NCBI RefSeq assembly: GCF_001942495.1
Contig: NZ_MKZS01000001.1
Span: 4,727,035 to 4,762,405 of the forward strand
Direction of reading: 5' to 3'
Length of the DNA stretch: 35,371 bases
Source: Moorena bouillonii PNG
GTDB lineage: Bacteria > Cyanobacteriota > Cyanobacteriia > Cyanobacteriales > Coleofasciculaceae
This document shows positions 25,265 to 33,399 of the stretch, piece after piece (position 1 is the first letter of the stretch; the number at the start of each line of letters is the position of its first letter). The notes below the pieces were generated by a model. It did no database searches. It was given only the letters and a program-made list of their open reading frames with translations, and had not been told where the DNA came from. Position numbers and translations under genes: made by a program.

Positions 25265-25690
25265 CCCATAATTAAGGGGAGAGGGTGGGAAGTGTGGGAA
25301 GTGTGGGGAGATGGGGAGATGGGGAGATGGGGGCAGGGCTGTTTCATTTTCAGAAATAAATTGTCAGGTCAATCGGGTGAAAGGGAGCTGGGGTGCTGGG
25401 GAGAGGGTTTTTTTCAGGTTAAAAATACCTTTTTATTAATAAAAATTCCCCGACGGTGCCCTTACAGTCGTCGAATTAAATTCGCCACGGGTCGCACCGC
25501 TATCTCCCTATCTCCCTATCTCCCCACCTCCCCACCAATCATATTTGAGTCCGACGCAAGAAACAGCCCTGGGAGATGGCAGGGCTGTAACATTGCTCAC
25601 GAATAAATTGTCAAGTCAATCGGGTGAAAGGGAGCTGGGGTGCTGGGGAGAGGGTTTTTTTCAGTTTAAAAATACCTTTTTATTAAGGGT
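25265..25690. repeat. Two 108-bp direct repeats around a palindrome; octamer arrays
   Basis: GGCAGGGCTGT... to ATACCTTTTTATTAA occurs at 25332-25439 and 25578-25686, nearly identical except for the first third. Between them lies a palindromic core CGTCGAATTAAATTCGCC at about 25468-25485, of the family also seen at 21424 and 30758. Octamer arrays (gatggggag 25305-25330; tatctccc 25500-25530) flank it. An open frame across 25292-25606 is made of repeats and not accepted as a gene. Confidence 0.8.
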
Positions 25691-26037
25691 AATTATCCTG
25701 ACATGATATTAATGGCTAACAGATAACGGAAGCTTTTTTATTTAAATCGGCAATTTGGCAACACAGTGTTCTCTCGTAGCTGCTTTTATAGATAGGGTCG
25801 GAGGGTTGGACATCCCTACAAGCAGATCAACTACAAGTAGACTTTTAAGGTTATCTAACCTTGGTCAGATAACCCGCTGAAAGTAGAGGCGGTAAACGTA
25901 CTGTCTTGAAGCGTTCAACTGCTTAAGGATCTAACGGCTATAACTGTAGTTTTATAACTGTAGATTTAGTCAAAGAGATTTAATCTATTTATCAATTTTA
26001 TCAAAATAATAAATTAAACATGATGGAGCAGGGTGTT
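25691..26037 (+). other. Long leader with hairpin upstream of the 26038 gene
   Basis: GGTTATCT (25849-25856) and AGATAACC (25867-25874) pair perfectly around a 10-base loop, in which ACC and GGT could pair further. The hairpin lies 164 bp before the gene. Nothing else in the 347 bp is recognisable, but the length of unique sequence among repeats suggests a leader or promoter. A transcript has not been shown. Confidence 0.35.
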
Positions 26038-26253
26038 ATGACCTACCGTGATCGACTAAGCCCATGGTGTATTATCAAGCCACTTCCTAAAATGCAGCGA
26101 ATTATTGTCGCTCGCTTTCGTCGCCGAACTGACGCTGAGGCTCATCTACAAGTTCTGCGCAGACTGATGCCTGAGATGGAATATATACTTATTTTTGACC
26201 GAGACCCGGAGCAAGAGGAAATTAATACAGTAAGCGCTAAAGCAACAATGTAA
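26038..26253 (+). CDS. Small conserved-looking cyanobacterial protein (71 aa)
   Basis: I chose ATG 26038 because GGAG stands about ten bases upstream. Two earlier ATGs at 26020 and 26023 add six or five residues. The product starts MTYRDRLSPWCIIKPLPKMQ, then RIIVARFRRRTDAEAHLQVL and RRLMPEMEYILIFD. The pattern is a short alpha/beta unit, which I think recurs in cyanobacteria as a small protein of unknown function. No signal peptide or membrane segment is present. The gene has its own long leader and a weak terminator at about 26516. Confidence 0.7.
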   Translation: MTYRDRLSPWCIIKPLPKMQRIIVARFRRRTDAEAHLQVLRRLMPEMEYILIFDRDPEQEEINTVSAKATM

Positions 26254-26576
26254 CAAACAATACAGTAAAACTAGCAGAAGTTACACAAAACTGGGGTAAG
26301 CTATCAGCTAAAGGCCTACGGCCAATGGTTACAAACTGGGTAACCGCACAACTGGGTAACAAACCCAGTTAATGCCTAACTCAATAGCCTAAGTGCTAAG
26401 TGGTTAACCAAAAAACTATAGTGCTCTGCCCACGGAATAGAGAACCTTGTCGAAGAAGTCTGGTGAAGAATTGCTATCACTCGCATCCTTTGTAGGAGCT
26501 TTTAGTGATCTACTTAACCTCTAGCTCAGGTTTTTTTGGAATAGGATTTAACTGTAGTTAACTCAATAGTATAGCC
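26254..26576. terminator. Gap with palindrome copies and a weak terminator
   Basis: AACCT (26516-26520) and AGGTT (26528-26532) form a short stem followed by a T7 run (26531-26537), a weak intrinsic terminator candidate on the plus strand. Earlier, AAGGCCTACGGCCAATGG at about 26309 is a copy of the GGCCTACGGCCA palindrome. GGTAAC repeats are seen around 26338-26359. No gene is evident. Confidence 0.35.
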
Positions 26577-27392
26577 TTGACGCATCGGTTTGGTTGGTCT
26601 TTAGAAGAGCGAGATCCAGAAGTAATTGAATCCTATCTGCCCCAGTGGGAATGGTTTTATCGCTACTACTTTCGGGTTAAAAGTGATGGCTGGCAGCACA
26701 TTCCTGAGAGTAAGGTGCTGTTGGTTGGTTCTCACAATGGTGGATTAGCTTCCCCTGATATGGTGATGATGATGTATGACTGGTTTCGCCGCTTTGGCAC
26801 CCAGCGTCCAGTTTATGGTCTGATGCATTCCAATGCCTGGCAAATTTATCCAGACCTGGCGCAGCTAGCGGCAAAGATGGGGGCAGTCATGGCTCATCCC
26901 CAAATGGCGATCGCTGCTTTTCGTAAGGGAGCTAGTGTCTTAGTCTATCCAGGGGGTGCCCAAGATGTATTCCGTCCCCATAGCCAGCGTCATCAAATTC
27001 AATTGGCTGGACGTAAGGGCTTTATTAAACTGGCACTACGAGAAAAGGTTCCTATTGTACCGATTATCTCCAACGGTGCCCATGATACCCTGATTGTCTT
27101 AGGTGACTGCTATGAACAGGCACGACAACTGCATGAGTTGGGGATGCCCTGGTTATTTGGTCTTGACCCACAAGTTTTCCCAATTTATCTTGGTTTGCCT
27201 TGGGGATTGGCGATTGGTCCTCTACCCAATATACCCTTGCCCATACCCATTACAACTCGTGTTTGCCCTCCGATTGTTTTTGAGCGTTATGGTCGTGTTG
27301 CTGCTCGGGATCAAGATTATGTTGATGCTTGTTACGAGCAAGTTTCTACTCAAATGCAATCTGAGCTAAATGCTTTGGTTGCTGGATTATGA
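26577..27392 (+). CDS. Lysophospholipid-acyltransferase-type protein (Slr2103-like)
   Basis: The protein has 271 residues starting at TTG 26577. An in-frame stop lies 18 bp upstream and no ATG is nearby. The PlsC-like fold is seen in SHNGGLASPD (a His/Asp acyltransferase motif variant) and in SVLVYPGGAQDVFRP. A third block, GRKGFIKLALREKVPIVPII, is also typical. The chain resembles Synechocystis Slr2103, a diacylglycerol-acyltransferase-like enzyme linked to triacylglycerol or phytyl-ester accumulation. This comparison is from memory. It has two hydrophobic stretches, so probably sits at a membrane. It stands alone between two repeat regions. Confidence 0.85.
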   Translation: MTHRFGWSLEERDPEVIESYLPQWEWFYRYYFRVKSDGWQHIPESKVLLVGSHNGGLASPDMVMMMYDWFRRFGTQRPVYGLMHSNAWQIYPDLAQLAAKMGAVMAHPQMAIAAFRKGASVLVYPGGAQDVFRPHSQRHQIQLAGRKGFIKLALREKVPIVPIISNGAHDTLIVLGDCYEQARQLHELGMPWLFGLDPQVFPIYLGLPWGLAIGPLPNIPLPIPITTRVCPPIVFERYGRVAARDQDYVDACYEQVSTQMQSELNALVAGL

Positions 27393-27452
27393 GTCACTGT
27401 TCCAATTTTAGGGTTTAATTAGCATTTAAATTTTAGAGATTGGATTTTTGAT

Positions 27453-27555
27453 TTAATGCTCCCTAAATTAATACTTACCCCTAACCCAAGGTTGTTAATG
27501 GTCAAGTCAAACTTGAATTACCTAACAATTAGTATTAGTCCAAGGGGAGCATTAA
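27453..27555. repeat. 11-bp inverted repeat between convergent genes
   Basis: TTAATGCTCCC (27453-27463) and GGGAGCATTAA (27545-27555) are perfect complements 81 bp apart. The second arm touches the stop of the 27556 gene. It is either a MITE-like remnant or a loose hairpin in the 163-bp gap of convergent genes. Confidence 0.5.
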
Positions 27556-28164
27556 TCACTCGGTGACTCTTCCTTGGTAGTTATCCCGGCAAACCCTCAA
27601 AATTTCCTGGTCACCATCACTAATAGAACTAATTGGTTGATATCCTTCTAGTCCAACTTTGTAAGGATAAGTCATAGCGCTATAGCGATGGTCAAGGGTT
27701 AGCTGTTGACCAACTGCAGCAATGGTTGAACGTTGTTGACGGGCAATGGTATGGGACAAAGCGGTTTGGTTGTAGGGATCAATAACCGTCAAATTCATTT
27801 GTTTTGAATCTAGGGTGCCGTAAAAACAGCTATATTCTGACTGAGGCATATATACCGCACCAAGCACGTTGCCCTGATTCGCTTCAAATACTAGATATTC
27901 TTTACCGATCTCTCCTGGTTGTGAGGATTCACCATAGAGGTAAATGCCATCATCAGGCATTGATGCATTTCGACTCGTTGCTTGAGTGTAGGCTCTAGCT
28001 GTAGTATCAATGGCTTGATCTGGCGGTTGAGGTGCTGGTGTTGCTATAGTTGATGAGGTAGTTACCAATCCTATCGTTAGCAATAGCGTTGTTAGGGGTA
28101 GTTTTCTAAGATTTAGCAGTTGACGTGCTGACAAGAACGATCCAGTTAATTGGTTAAGCATCAT
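27556..28164 (-). CDS. Secreted protein of unknown function
   Basis: I chose the ATG at 28164, with GGGGG about five bases upstream, giving 202 residues. The frame extends to 28206 with a doubtful N-terminus. A basic N-region (NLRKLPLTTLLL) precedes a hydrophobic stretch and a Ser/Thr-rich part, an uncleaved anchor or a long signal peptide. The exported part has DDGIYLYGESSQPGEIGKEY, then LVFEANQGNVLGAVYMPQSE, SCFYG and YKVGLEGY. It ends in RVCRDNYQG, so two Cys are available for a disulfide. I recognise the type as a common cyanobacterial exported protein but not its job. Confidence 0.65.
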   Translation of the reverse strand: MMLNQLTGSFLSARQLLNLRKLPLTTLLLTIGLVTTSSTIATPAPQPPDQAIDTTARAYTQATSRNASMPDDGIYLYGESSQPGEIGKEYLVFEANQGNVLGAVYMPQSEYSCFYGTLDSKQMNLTVIDPYNQTALSHTIARQQRSTIAAVGQQLTLDHRYSAMTYPYKVGLEGYQPISSISDGDQEILRVCRDNYQGRVTE

Positions 28165-28640
28165 ACTTACCCCCTTTGAAAAAAAACTGTAAGACACCCT
28201 AAGCAAAAATTCTGAGAGTTTAGACCGTCAATTGATGAAGCCATAATCAATCAGAAAAAGTTAATTTTTCTTAAACCAGAGTTATGTTGACTCTTGAGGT
28301 TATAAACCTATTTAAGCCTAAACTATGCTTTGGTTTGTTCCTTTGTTGATCGGTTTATCAACTGTCACACTTGGCGCTGGTCATAGCCTGAAATTTTGCT
28401 GAAGCTTGACTATCAGCTTTCTCCCAGCTATTGGTTGACCCAAGCTTTAAGCAACTATGAGTGACCTTTTGCTGAAATAGGTGAGTCCAGACTCATCTTT
28501 TATTCAACCCTTAGAATAATTTTTCGTCCAGGTTAACTTACAAATTGCTTCTTAAATGGCTCCCCCAGGTTTTTTACCTCCTCACTCTCCCGTTTTGATG
28601 TGAAAATTTTGTGAAATTATCGGTGAACTTATGTAAGTAT

Positions 28641-28842
28641 TCAGCTATCAGCTATCAGCTATCAGCTATCAGCTTATGGGCATAGGGCAAGCTACTTGAT
28701 GTGCTTATGGGCATAGGGCAAGCTACACCGAACAGCTTTTGAATCAAACAGGTCAGCATTCGTTTAATCTGATTGAAGTCACAGCGCTTGTGGCCTGTGC
28801 CACAAAGCTGACGGCTGTTCGCGCAGCGTGCGCGTAGCGCAT
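28641..28842. repeat. STRR array, 24-bp doublet and palindrome copy
   Basis: TCAGCTA heptamers fill 28641-28673. GCTTATGGGCATAGGGCAAGC... appears exactly at 28672-28695 and 28703-28726, 31 bp apart. At 28816-28841 is the TGTTCGCGCAGCGTGCGCGT palindromic element. Its 25 bases 28817-28841 are identical to those in recJ. The rest of the 838-bp gap (28165-28640) shows no gene. Confidence 0.85.
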
Positions 28843-28940
28843 ATGCTTACGAACTTATACAGTGATGTGAATTTTGCTCTGACTATAGAAATACTCCAAA
28901 AGTAAGAACAGAGATTTCGGTTTTTTTTACATTTCTTTAC

Positions 28941-28975
28941 AAAAAAATAAGTGGTAACCATTTCTGGCTACCACT
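28941..28975 (-). terminator. Intrinsic terminator of the sigma-factor gene
   Basis: On the minus strand, 28 bp past the stop, AGTGGTA-gCCAgaaaTGGt-TACCACT forms a long stem, followed by TTATTTTTTT (28941-28949). It is a classic rho-independent terminator for the 29003-29995 gene. Confidence 0.85.
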
Positions 28976-29002
28976 CATGCTTGGAATACAGTCAACCATT
29001 AG

Positions 29003-29995
29003 CTAGCTAGCGATGTACTCCCGGAAATTAGCATGGCGACGCCGTAGCTGTGCTAAGGCTTGATGTTCTAACTGGCGTACCCGTTCACGACTGAGGTTCA
29101 GTCGCTTACCAACTTTAGCCAGAGATAGCTCTTTGCCATCCTCTAACCCAAAGCGTAGCGCTAGCACTTCCCGCTGTTGGGGGGTAAGTTCTGCTAACAG
29201 CAGATTTAGGTCTTGCCGCAAGGACTCCTGAGTGGTGTAGTTAACCGGTGTTAGACCATCATCTTCTAGCAGCTCAGACAGCTCTGTGTCTTGGTTATCT
29301 CCGACGCGAACGTCGAGAGAGATGGGTTGACGAGCAATGCTCAAATATTCCCGAATCTGAGCTGGTTCTAATTCCAACTCCTTAGCAATCTCGGTGGGAG
29401 TAGCATTGCGACCTAGGGTCTGGGATAGTTCCCGTTGTACTTTCTTAATTTTGTTGAGCTTTTCAGTAATGTGGATAGGCAGCCGAATTGCACGAGCTTG
29501 CTGAGCGATCGCACGGGTAATCGCTTGCCGAATCCACCAATAAGCGTAGGTGGAAAACTTGTAGCCCCGGGTTGGGTCAAATTTCTCAACCCCTCGCTCT
29601 AAGCCCAAGGTACCTTCCTGGATTAAGTCCAAGAATTCCATGTTGCGCTTCTGATACTTCTTAGCGATCGCTACCACTAGGCGCAGATTCGCTTCAATCA
29701 TCTTGCGCTTAGCTCGAGTACCTTGGTCTATGGCTTTTTTCAGTTCTGCTTCGGTCTTATTAATGGACGAAGCCCACTCTTCAGTTGTCGGTTCGCGCTC
29801 TAGCTCCTGTTCCAAGGTGCCTTTTGCCTCTAAAAGTGCCATCATTTGCTGCACTTGTTTACCATAAACAATTTCTTGCTCATGGGTCAGCAGAGGTACG
29901 CGACCGATCTCATGAAGATAGGTACGAACCATATCTGCTGAGAAGGTAGGCTTGGTAGGCTTGGTAGTTTTGGTTTTGGTTTTAGAAGTGGGCAT
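29003..29995 (-). CDS. Group 2 RNA polymerase sigma-70 factor (SigB/SigD-like)
   Basis: The 330-residue protein has region 1.2 (ADMVRTYLHEIGRVPLLT), the region 2 core (LIQEGTLGLERGVEKFDP, YKFSTYAYWWIRQAITRAI) and region 3 (RLPIHITEKLNKIKK). Region 4 with the HTH is LSRERVRQLEHQALAQLRRR. It lacks the long N-terminal region 1.1 of the primary SigA. This length and the sequence fit cyanobacterial group 2 factors, of which SigB or SigD is the nearest from memory. Such factors redirect transcription under stress or light changes. The N-terminus is a Lys/Thr-rich stretch (TSKTKTKTTKPTKPT). A strong terminator ends it. Confidence 0.9.
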   Translation of the reverse strand: MPTSKTKTKTTKPTKPTFSADMVRTYLHEIGRVPLLTHEQEIVYGKQVQQMMALLEAKGTLEQELEREPTTEEWASSINKTEAELKKAIDQGTRAKRKMIEANLRLVVAIAKKYQKRNMEFLDLIQEGTLGLERGVEKFDPTRGYKFSTYAYWWIRQAITRAIAQQARAIRLPIHITEKLNKIKKVQRELSQTLGRNATPTEIAKELELEPAQIREYLSIARQPISLDVRVGDNQDTELSELLEDDGLTPVNYTTQESLRQDLNLLLAELTPQQREVLALRFGLEDGKELSLAKVGKRLNLSRERVRQLEHQALAQLRRRHANFREYIAS

Positions 29996-30216
29996 GGGTG
30001 AGTGGTGACTCCAAAAACAAGCAGTATAGTAGATTCTGTTGCGGATGTTTACTCCATCAAGTAACTACAATCTCTTTCCCTTGAGATCATTGCGCCATGG
30101 ATTGCATTACATTTATTACAAGAGGTATTAACCACCTACCTCCTTCCTTAGAAAGAGATTTAACCGTAACTATGAGGTTGACGCTGTATACTAAGTCAAG
30201 TTTTTCTAGGTTTTGT

Positions 30217-30336
30217 CTGGGGCTTGCCCCAGTAATGGTACTCCTACAAGTTGACCAGGCACGCTTAGATCATACTCTTGGGGCCTTGGTGTTTGACCGG
30301 CAACCAAATCGAAGATGTGGGCTTTAGGGCTTCGAT
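30217..30336. other. Two small hairpins in the gap upstream of the ncRNA candidate
   Basis: CTGGGGC-tt-GCCCCAG is perfect at 30217-30232. ATCGAAG (30308-30314) pairs with CTTCGAT (30330-30336). The surrounding 29996-30360 has no gene I trust. The open frame at 30097-30327 runs through it without a start signal. Confidence 0.35.
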
Positions 30337-30364
30337 GTTTCATCTGCTGCTGACCCCCTTTAGC

Positions 30365-30551
30365 TATATAAGTATTTATAGGTGATATATACTTATATAT
30401 AAGCTATTTACAGATTGGTCTTATACAGCGTCCGGAGGTTTGGCTGAACGAGCACTTACTCCCGTAGTAGTTTCCTACTACCCTGGCAGCAACCCGCCTC
30501 CCCCAGGTGGTTTGAGGTCTTCAGGTTAACTCCCTTTAGTAAGGGTTAAAC
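30365..30551 (+). ncRNA. Candidate structured RNA (unassigned)
   Basis: An AT-rich inverted repeat TATATAAGTAT/ATACTTATATA (30365-30375, 30389-30399) precedes a GC-rich segment that folds repeatedly. GTAGTAG-tttc-CTACTAC is perfect at 30464-30481. CCTGG (30482-30486) pairs with CCAGG (30503-30507), an alternative pairing is GGAGG (30434-30438) with CCTCC (30497-30501), and a final stem CCCTT-tagt-AAGGG lies at 30532-30545. No ORF explains it. It might be a 6S-like or regulatory RNA, or a degenerate repeat. It lacks tRNA, SRP or RNase P motifs. Strand is chosen by the order of stems and is uncertain. Confidence 0.3.
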
Positions 30552-30757
30552 ACTTTGGAATTAACTTGAAGTCATTATGATTTCAACATAGCTCCATTGT
30601 ATTAGATATTTAGACCCCGGTAAAGGTGAAAAGGTTCAACAATTGTTTGTCTTGAGGAAAAAATCGCAATATCATAGGGACAGAGTCCGTCGATTACATT
30701 TCTTGATGCAGTCGCTCATGGGGGAACCCCCTTTGGCGGCACTGGCTCCCCAAGACC

Positions 30758-30814
30758 GCTTAGGTGTGCTTTCCGTTGGCGAATTAAATTCGCCAACGGA
30801 AAGCACACCTAAGC
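30758..30814. repeat. Perfect 57-bp palindrome (cgaattaaattcg family)
   Basis: Arms of 28 bases (30758-30785 and 30787-30814) are exact reverse complements around a single A, with the centre GCGAATTAAATTCGC. A copy with partial arms lies at 21424-21480 and another core at about 25468. Flanking words CAAGACCGC and GCATCGCT match those in coaE. The open frame at 30643-30858 is repeat sequence, not a gene. The rest of 30552-31092 shows nothing clear. Confidence 0.9.
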
Positions 30815-31092
30815 ATCGCTGGTGGGACTTGGGACCTTGGTGGGGCTTCGGAGATTAAGCCTCAGGTACACCCTCCATTAAAATAATCACCCAATAATCA
30901 GGAAATAGATAGATACCCCGAAGTGAGATAACCGAACTCATGGGGGTCGTGATGTCTAGACAGGCACCAATTACTGCCACTGCTAATTGAAGAGTTGGAA
31001 GTAATTGGTTGGAGTTGGCTAGGGGGAACTTACGTAACTATAAAATTAAGAAAGATCCACATCCGACCCACTAGCACAAGCGAGAAAACACT

Positions 31093-31317
31093 GTGCCACA
31101 CACGATTGTTACTGATACTTGCCAAGGAATTGCTGATTGCGTTGAATGTTGCCCAGTGGCGTGCATTCATCCAGGACCAGGGAAAAATGCCCTGGGGAGT
31201 GACTGGTACTGGATTGACTTTTCTAGCTGCATTGACTGTGGCATTTGCGTGGAAGTCTGTCCAGTTGAGGGCGCTATTCTACCAGAAGAGCGACCGGATT
31301 TGCAGAAAACGCCATAA
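31093..31317 (+). CDS. Bacterial-type ferredoxin with two [4Fe-4S]-type motifs
   Basis: The 74-residue protein starts with GTG. First cluster cysteines are C10, C16, C20 (CQGIADCVECCPVACI) and the second motif is C46-x2-C49-x2-C52-x3-C56-P (CIDCGICVEVCP), with C24 likely shared with it. C19 is an extra cysteine. This is the two-cluster bacterial ferredoxin layout, closer to the 7Fe/8Fe type than to the plant-type [2Fe-2S]. It transfers electrons in the cytoplasm. Partner enzymes are not adjacent. The overlapping frame at 30995-31363 has no homology pattern and is rejected. Confidence 0.87.
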   Translation: MPHTIVTDTCQGIADCVECCPVACIHPGPGKNALGSDWYWIDFSSCIDCGICVEVCPVEGAILPEERPDLQKTP

Positions 31318-31452
31318 TTTTTTTGGGATCATCCTATTGTTGTACAAACTATCCAAAGGTTAAATGCATAAAACTGGGGGATTGTAGACTGTTGAGGAAT
31401 AGTTCAAAAATTTCTCCCCTACTCCCCTCGGAGACAGGATGAAAACTCACTA

Positions 31453-32154
31453 TTAAAACTCAATACCAGGTTGTGCCTTAATCCCCTGTTCTTTTAAAGG
31501 ATGTTTCACTAATGTCATCTCTGTGACTAGGTCAGCTCGTTCAATTAGCGCGGCTGGTGCTCCCCTACCGGTTAAGATGACATGGGAATCAGCGGGTTTT
31601 TGGTCTAGTCCAGCCAAAACCTGCTCAATGGTTAGATAGTTGAGTTTCAAGGCTATGTTAATCTCATCCAATAGCACTAGCTTAATGTCAGGGTTACGGA
31701 TAAACCCTAAGGCGGCATCCCAGGCGGATTGGGCTTTTTCGATGTCTCGCTCTCGATCTTGAGTCTCCCAGGTAAAGCCTTCACCCATGGCATGGAACTC
31801 TAATTGAGGGGGATTGTTTTCAGTGGCTACTGTCCAGTGCTCTAAGGCAGCTTTTTCTGCGGGTTCCCAAGCACCCTTAATAAATTGTACAATCACAACT
31901 CGGTAGCCATGACCAAGGGATCGCAAGACCATGCCTAAGCCAGCTGTGGTCTTCCCTTTGCCGTTGCCGGTATGAACCACAATCAGACCTTTTTGTTTGG
32001 AGGCTTTAGCTAGGCGTTGTTCCTGTATCTCCTTGCGTCGCTGCATTTTTTGTTGATATTGCGTCCGCGTTAGTCCAGTACCAGCGGAATCAGCGGTGTT
32101 TAAGGATTCTAGACCTTGGTTGGAATCACTGGCAGACTTGATTGTGGTATTCAT
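31453..32154 (-). CDS. cobO: Cob(I)yrinic acid a,c-diamide adenosyltransferase
   Basis: The CobO/BtuR type enzyme puts the adenosyl group on the cobalt of cobyrinic acid diamide or cobinamide in vitamin B12 synthesis. The 233-residue protein has the diagnostic P-loop VVHTGNGKGKTTAGLG (GNGKGKTT 63-70), then VVIVQFIKGAWEPAEK and the later VLLDEINIALKLNYL and HVILTGRGAP. The N-terminal 55 residues are a flexible, low-complexity plus helical extension seen in some cyanobacterial CobO proteins. The start at 32154 is divergent from the DMT transporter. No other cob gene is in the window. Confidence 0.93.
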   Translation of the reverse strand: MNTTIKSASDSNQGLESLNTADSAGTGLTRTQYQQKMQRRKEIQEQRLAKASKQKGLIVVHTGNGKGKTTAGLGMVLRSLGHGYRVVIVQFIKGAWEPAEKAALEHWTVATENNPPQLEFHAMGEGFTWETQDRERDIEKAQSAWDAALGFIRNPDIKLVLLDEINIALKLNYLTIEQVLAGLDQKPADSHVILTGRGAPAALIERADLVTEMTLVKHPLKEQGIKAQPGIEF

Positions 32155-32249
32155 GGGTTTATGATCAATTCATTTTGAGCAACTCTTTAGCATACAGCAT
32201 CAAAGACTGTAATGCTTATATTGCTATCCCTGCCAACACCAAGAAACTT

Positions 32250-33374
32250 ATGGTATCCCCAAAACAGAGGAGTGCTGCTGATCAAGCTATCCCACACCAG
32301 CTGACGCGATCGCAGAAAAGTCGTGTAAAAATCCCAAAAAAAATCTCAATAGGGGTGCTTTTGGCCTTACTGTCTTGCCTAATTTTGTCGTTTCAGAATA
32401 TAATCATATATGTAATCTTTAATCAATCTTGGCTCTTTGGTCTACAGAATGTTCAAGTGGGAGGCTTCGTGGCTCCTGGTTTTGGCAACTCGCTACTGAT
32501 TCTGTGGCTAAAGATGCTGGTGGTAGTACCGTTGATGGCATTTGTGGCTAGGTTACTCTACCCATCGGTGTGGCGAGATATTAGGCGTTGTGCTCTGTCG
32601 GGAGACTTGCCTTTATTTGGCCAGGTCGTGGCGAGTAGCTTCTTTTTATTTTTATCCCAAGTGCTAATATACCTATCATTAGGTCTTATTCAACCAGGGG
32701 TAGCAATCACGATTTTTTTTATATATCCTATTGTGACGGTAATCTTGACAGGATTGCTGTTTGGTAATCGAACACCTCTATTTCCCTCAGATCTATTTAG
32801 CCCACATCTAGTTCGCCAACACCTAGTTCGTGCTCTAGTAATAGTTGGTGTTGTGGGTGGAGCGTTGCTGATTTCCCTGCCTAGTCTTGCAGCTAAGCAG
32901 CCCTATTCTGCATTGGGAGTTATAGCTGCTGCTGGTGCGGGTTTGAGCTTCGCTGTTTACATTATTCTGACCCAAGTCAGCGCTAGAAAGCTCAACCCTA
33001 TTCCTTATAGCTTTATTAATTTTACATTAATTTTGGTATTTTCTAGCCTGAGCTTATCATTTCCCCTAGATCAATCTTGGCGCTTTTTTGTTGAACCCAC
33101 CCAAAGACTGGCTGTATACTTCACCTGTCTGGGGTTGGGGGTGATAACCTTAGTGAGCTATCTGGTGCAAAATCTTGCCATCAGGCTCATTGGTGGGCGT
33201 CCAGCTTCGATTATCGGGTCAACAGCACCAGTGTTAACTACCGTCTTAGCCGTGGCGATTATTCAACAAGGTTTAGGGTTACAGGAAATTATCGGATTGT
33301 TTCTGGTAACGTTAGGGGTGGTAACCCTAAGTATGGAAAAATTACGGCATCAGAGTTGGAAACGATCACAGTAA
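32250..33374 (+). CDS. DMT-superfamily (EamA) transporter
   Basis: The membrane protein has 374 residues with about ten hydrophobic segments in two EamA-type halves. The first runs from about residue 33 (ISIGVLLALLSCLILSF) and the second from about 200 (VIVGVVGGALLISL), each with a Pro/Gly-rich helix (IQPGVAITIFFIYP; GGRPASIIGSTAPVLTT). It would export or import a small metabolite across the plasma membrane. The substrate is not predictable. I chose ATG 32250. An upstream start at 32142 would overlap cobO and add a non-membrane stretch. It ends 25 bp before the MalK gene, so cotranscription is possible. Confidence 0.85.
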   Translation: MVSPKQRSAADQAIPHQLTRSQKSRVKIPKKISIGVLLALLSCLILSFQNIIIYVIFNQSWLFGLQNVQVGGFVAPGFGNSLLILWLKMLVVVPLMAFVARLLYPSVWRDIRRCALSGDLPLFGQVVASSFFLFLSQVLIYLSLGLIQPGVAITIFFIYPIVTVILTGLLFGNRTPLFPSDLFSPHLVRQHLVRALVIVGVVGGALLISLPSLAAKQPYSALGVIAAAGAGLSFAVYIILTQVSARKLNPIPYSFINFTLILVFSSLSLSFPLDQSWRFFVEPTQRLAVYFTCLGLGVITLVSYLVQNLAIRLIGGRPASIIGSTAPVLTTVLAVAIIQQGLGLQEIIGLFLVTLGVVTLSMEKLRHQSWKRSQ

Positions 33375-33399
33375 AGAAAAAATTAAGCGTAATTGGATA

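Noticed and set aside
25292-25606. 104-codon open frame
   Set aside because: It consists of octamer arrays and a palindromic repeat, with no protein-like composition.
28325-28402. 25-residue hydrophobic peptide frame (MLWFVPLLIGLSTV)
   Set aside because: Possible small membrane peptide, but no ribosome site and no support beyond an open frame; not annotated.
28779-28961. 60-codon minus-strand frame after the sigma gene
   Set aside because: It overlaps the sigma-factor terminator and a palindromic repeat.
30097-30327. 76-codon open frame
   Set aside because: No family pattern, no ribosome site; it overlaps two hairpins.
30434-30501. tRNA-like segment starting GGAGGTTTGGCTGAAC
   Set aside because: Only 5 bp of acceptor pairing, no T-loop sequence and too short for tRNA.
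30643-30858. 71-codon open frame with VGELNSPTES
   Set aside because: It runs through the 57-bp palindrome and repeat words, starts at TTG and has no ribosome site.
30995-31363. 122-codon open frame over the ferredoxin
   Set aside because: A different frame encodes a clear two-cluster ferredoxin; this one has no motif.
32142-32249. N-terminal extension of the DMT transporter
   Set aside because: It would overlap the cobO start and adds non-membrane, poorly composed sequence; ATG 32250 is preferred.
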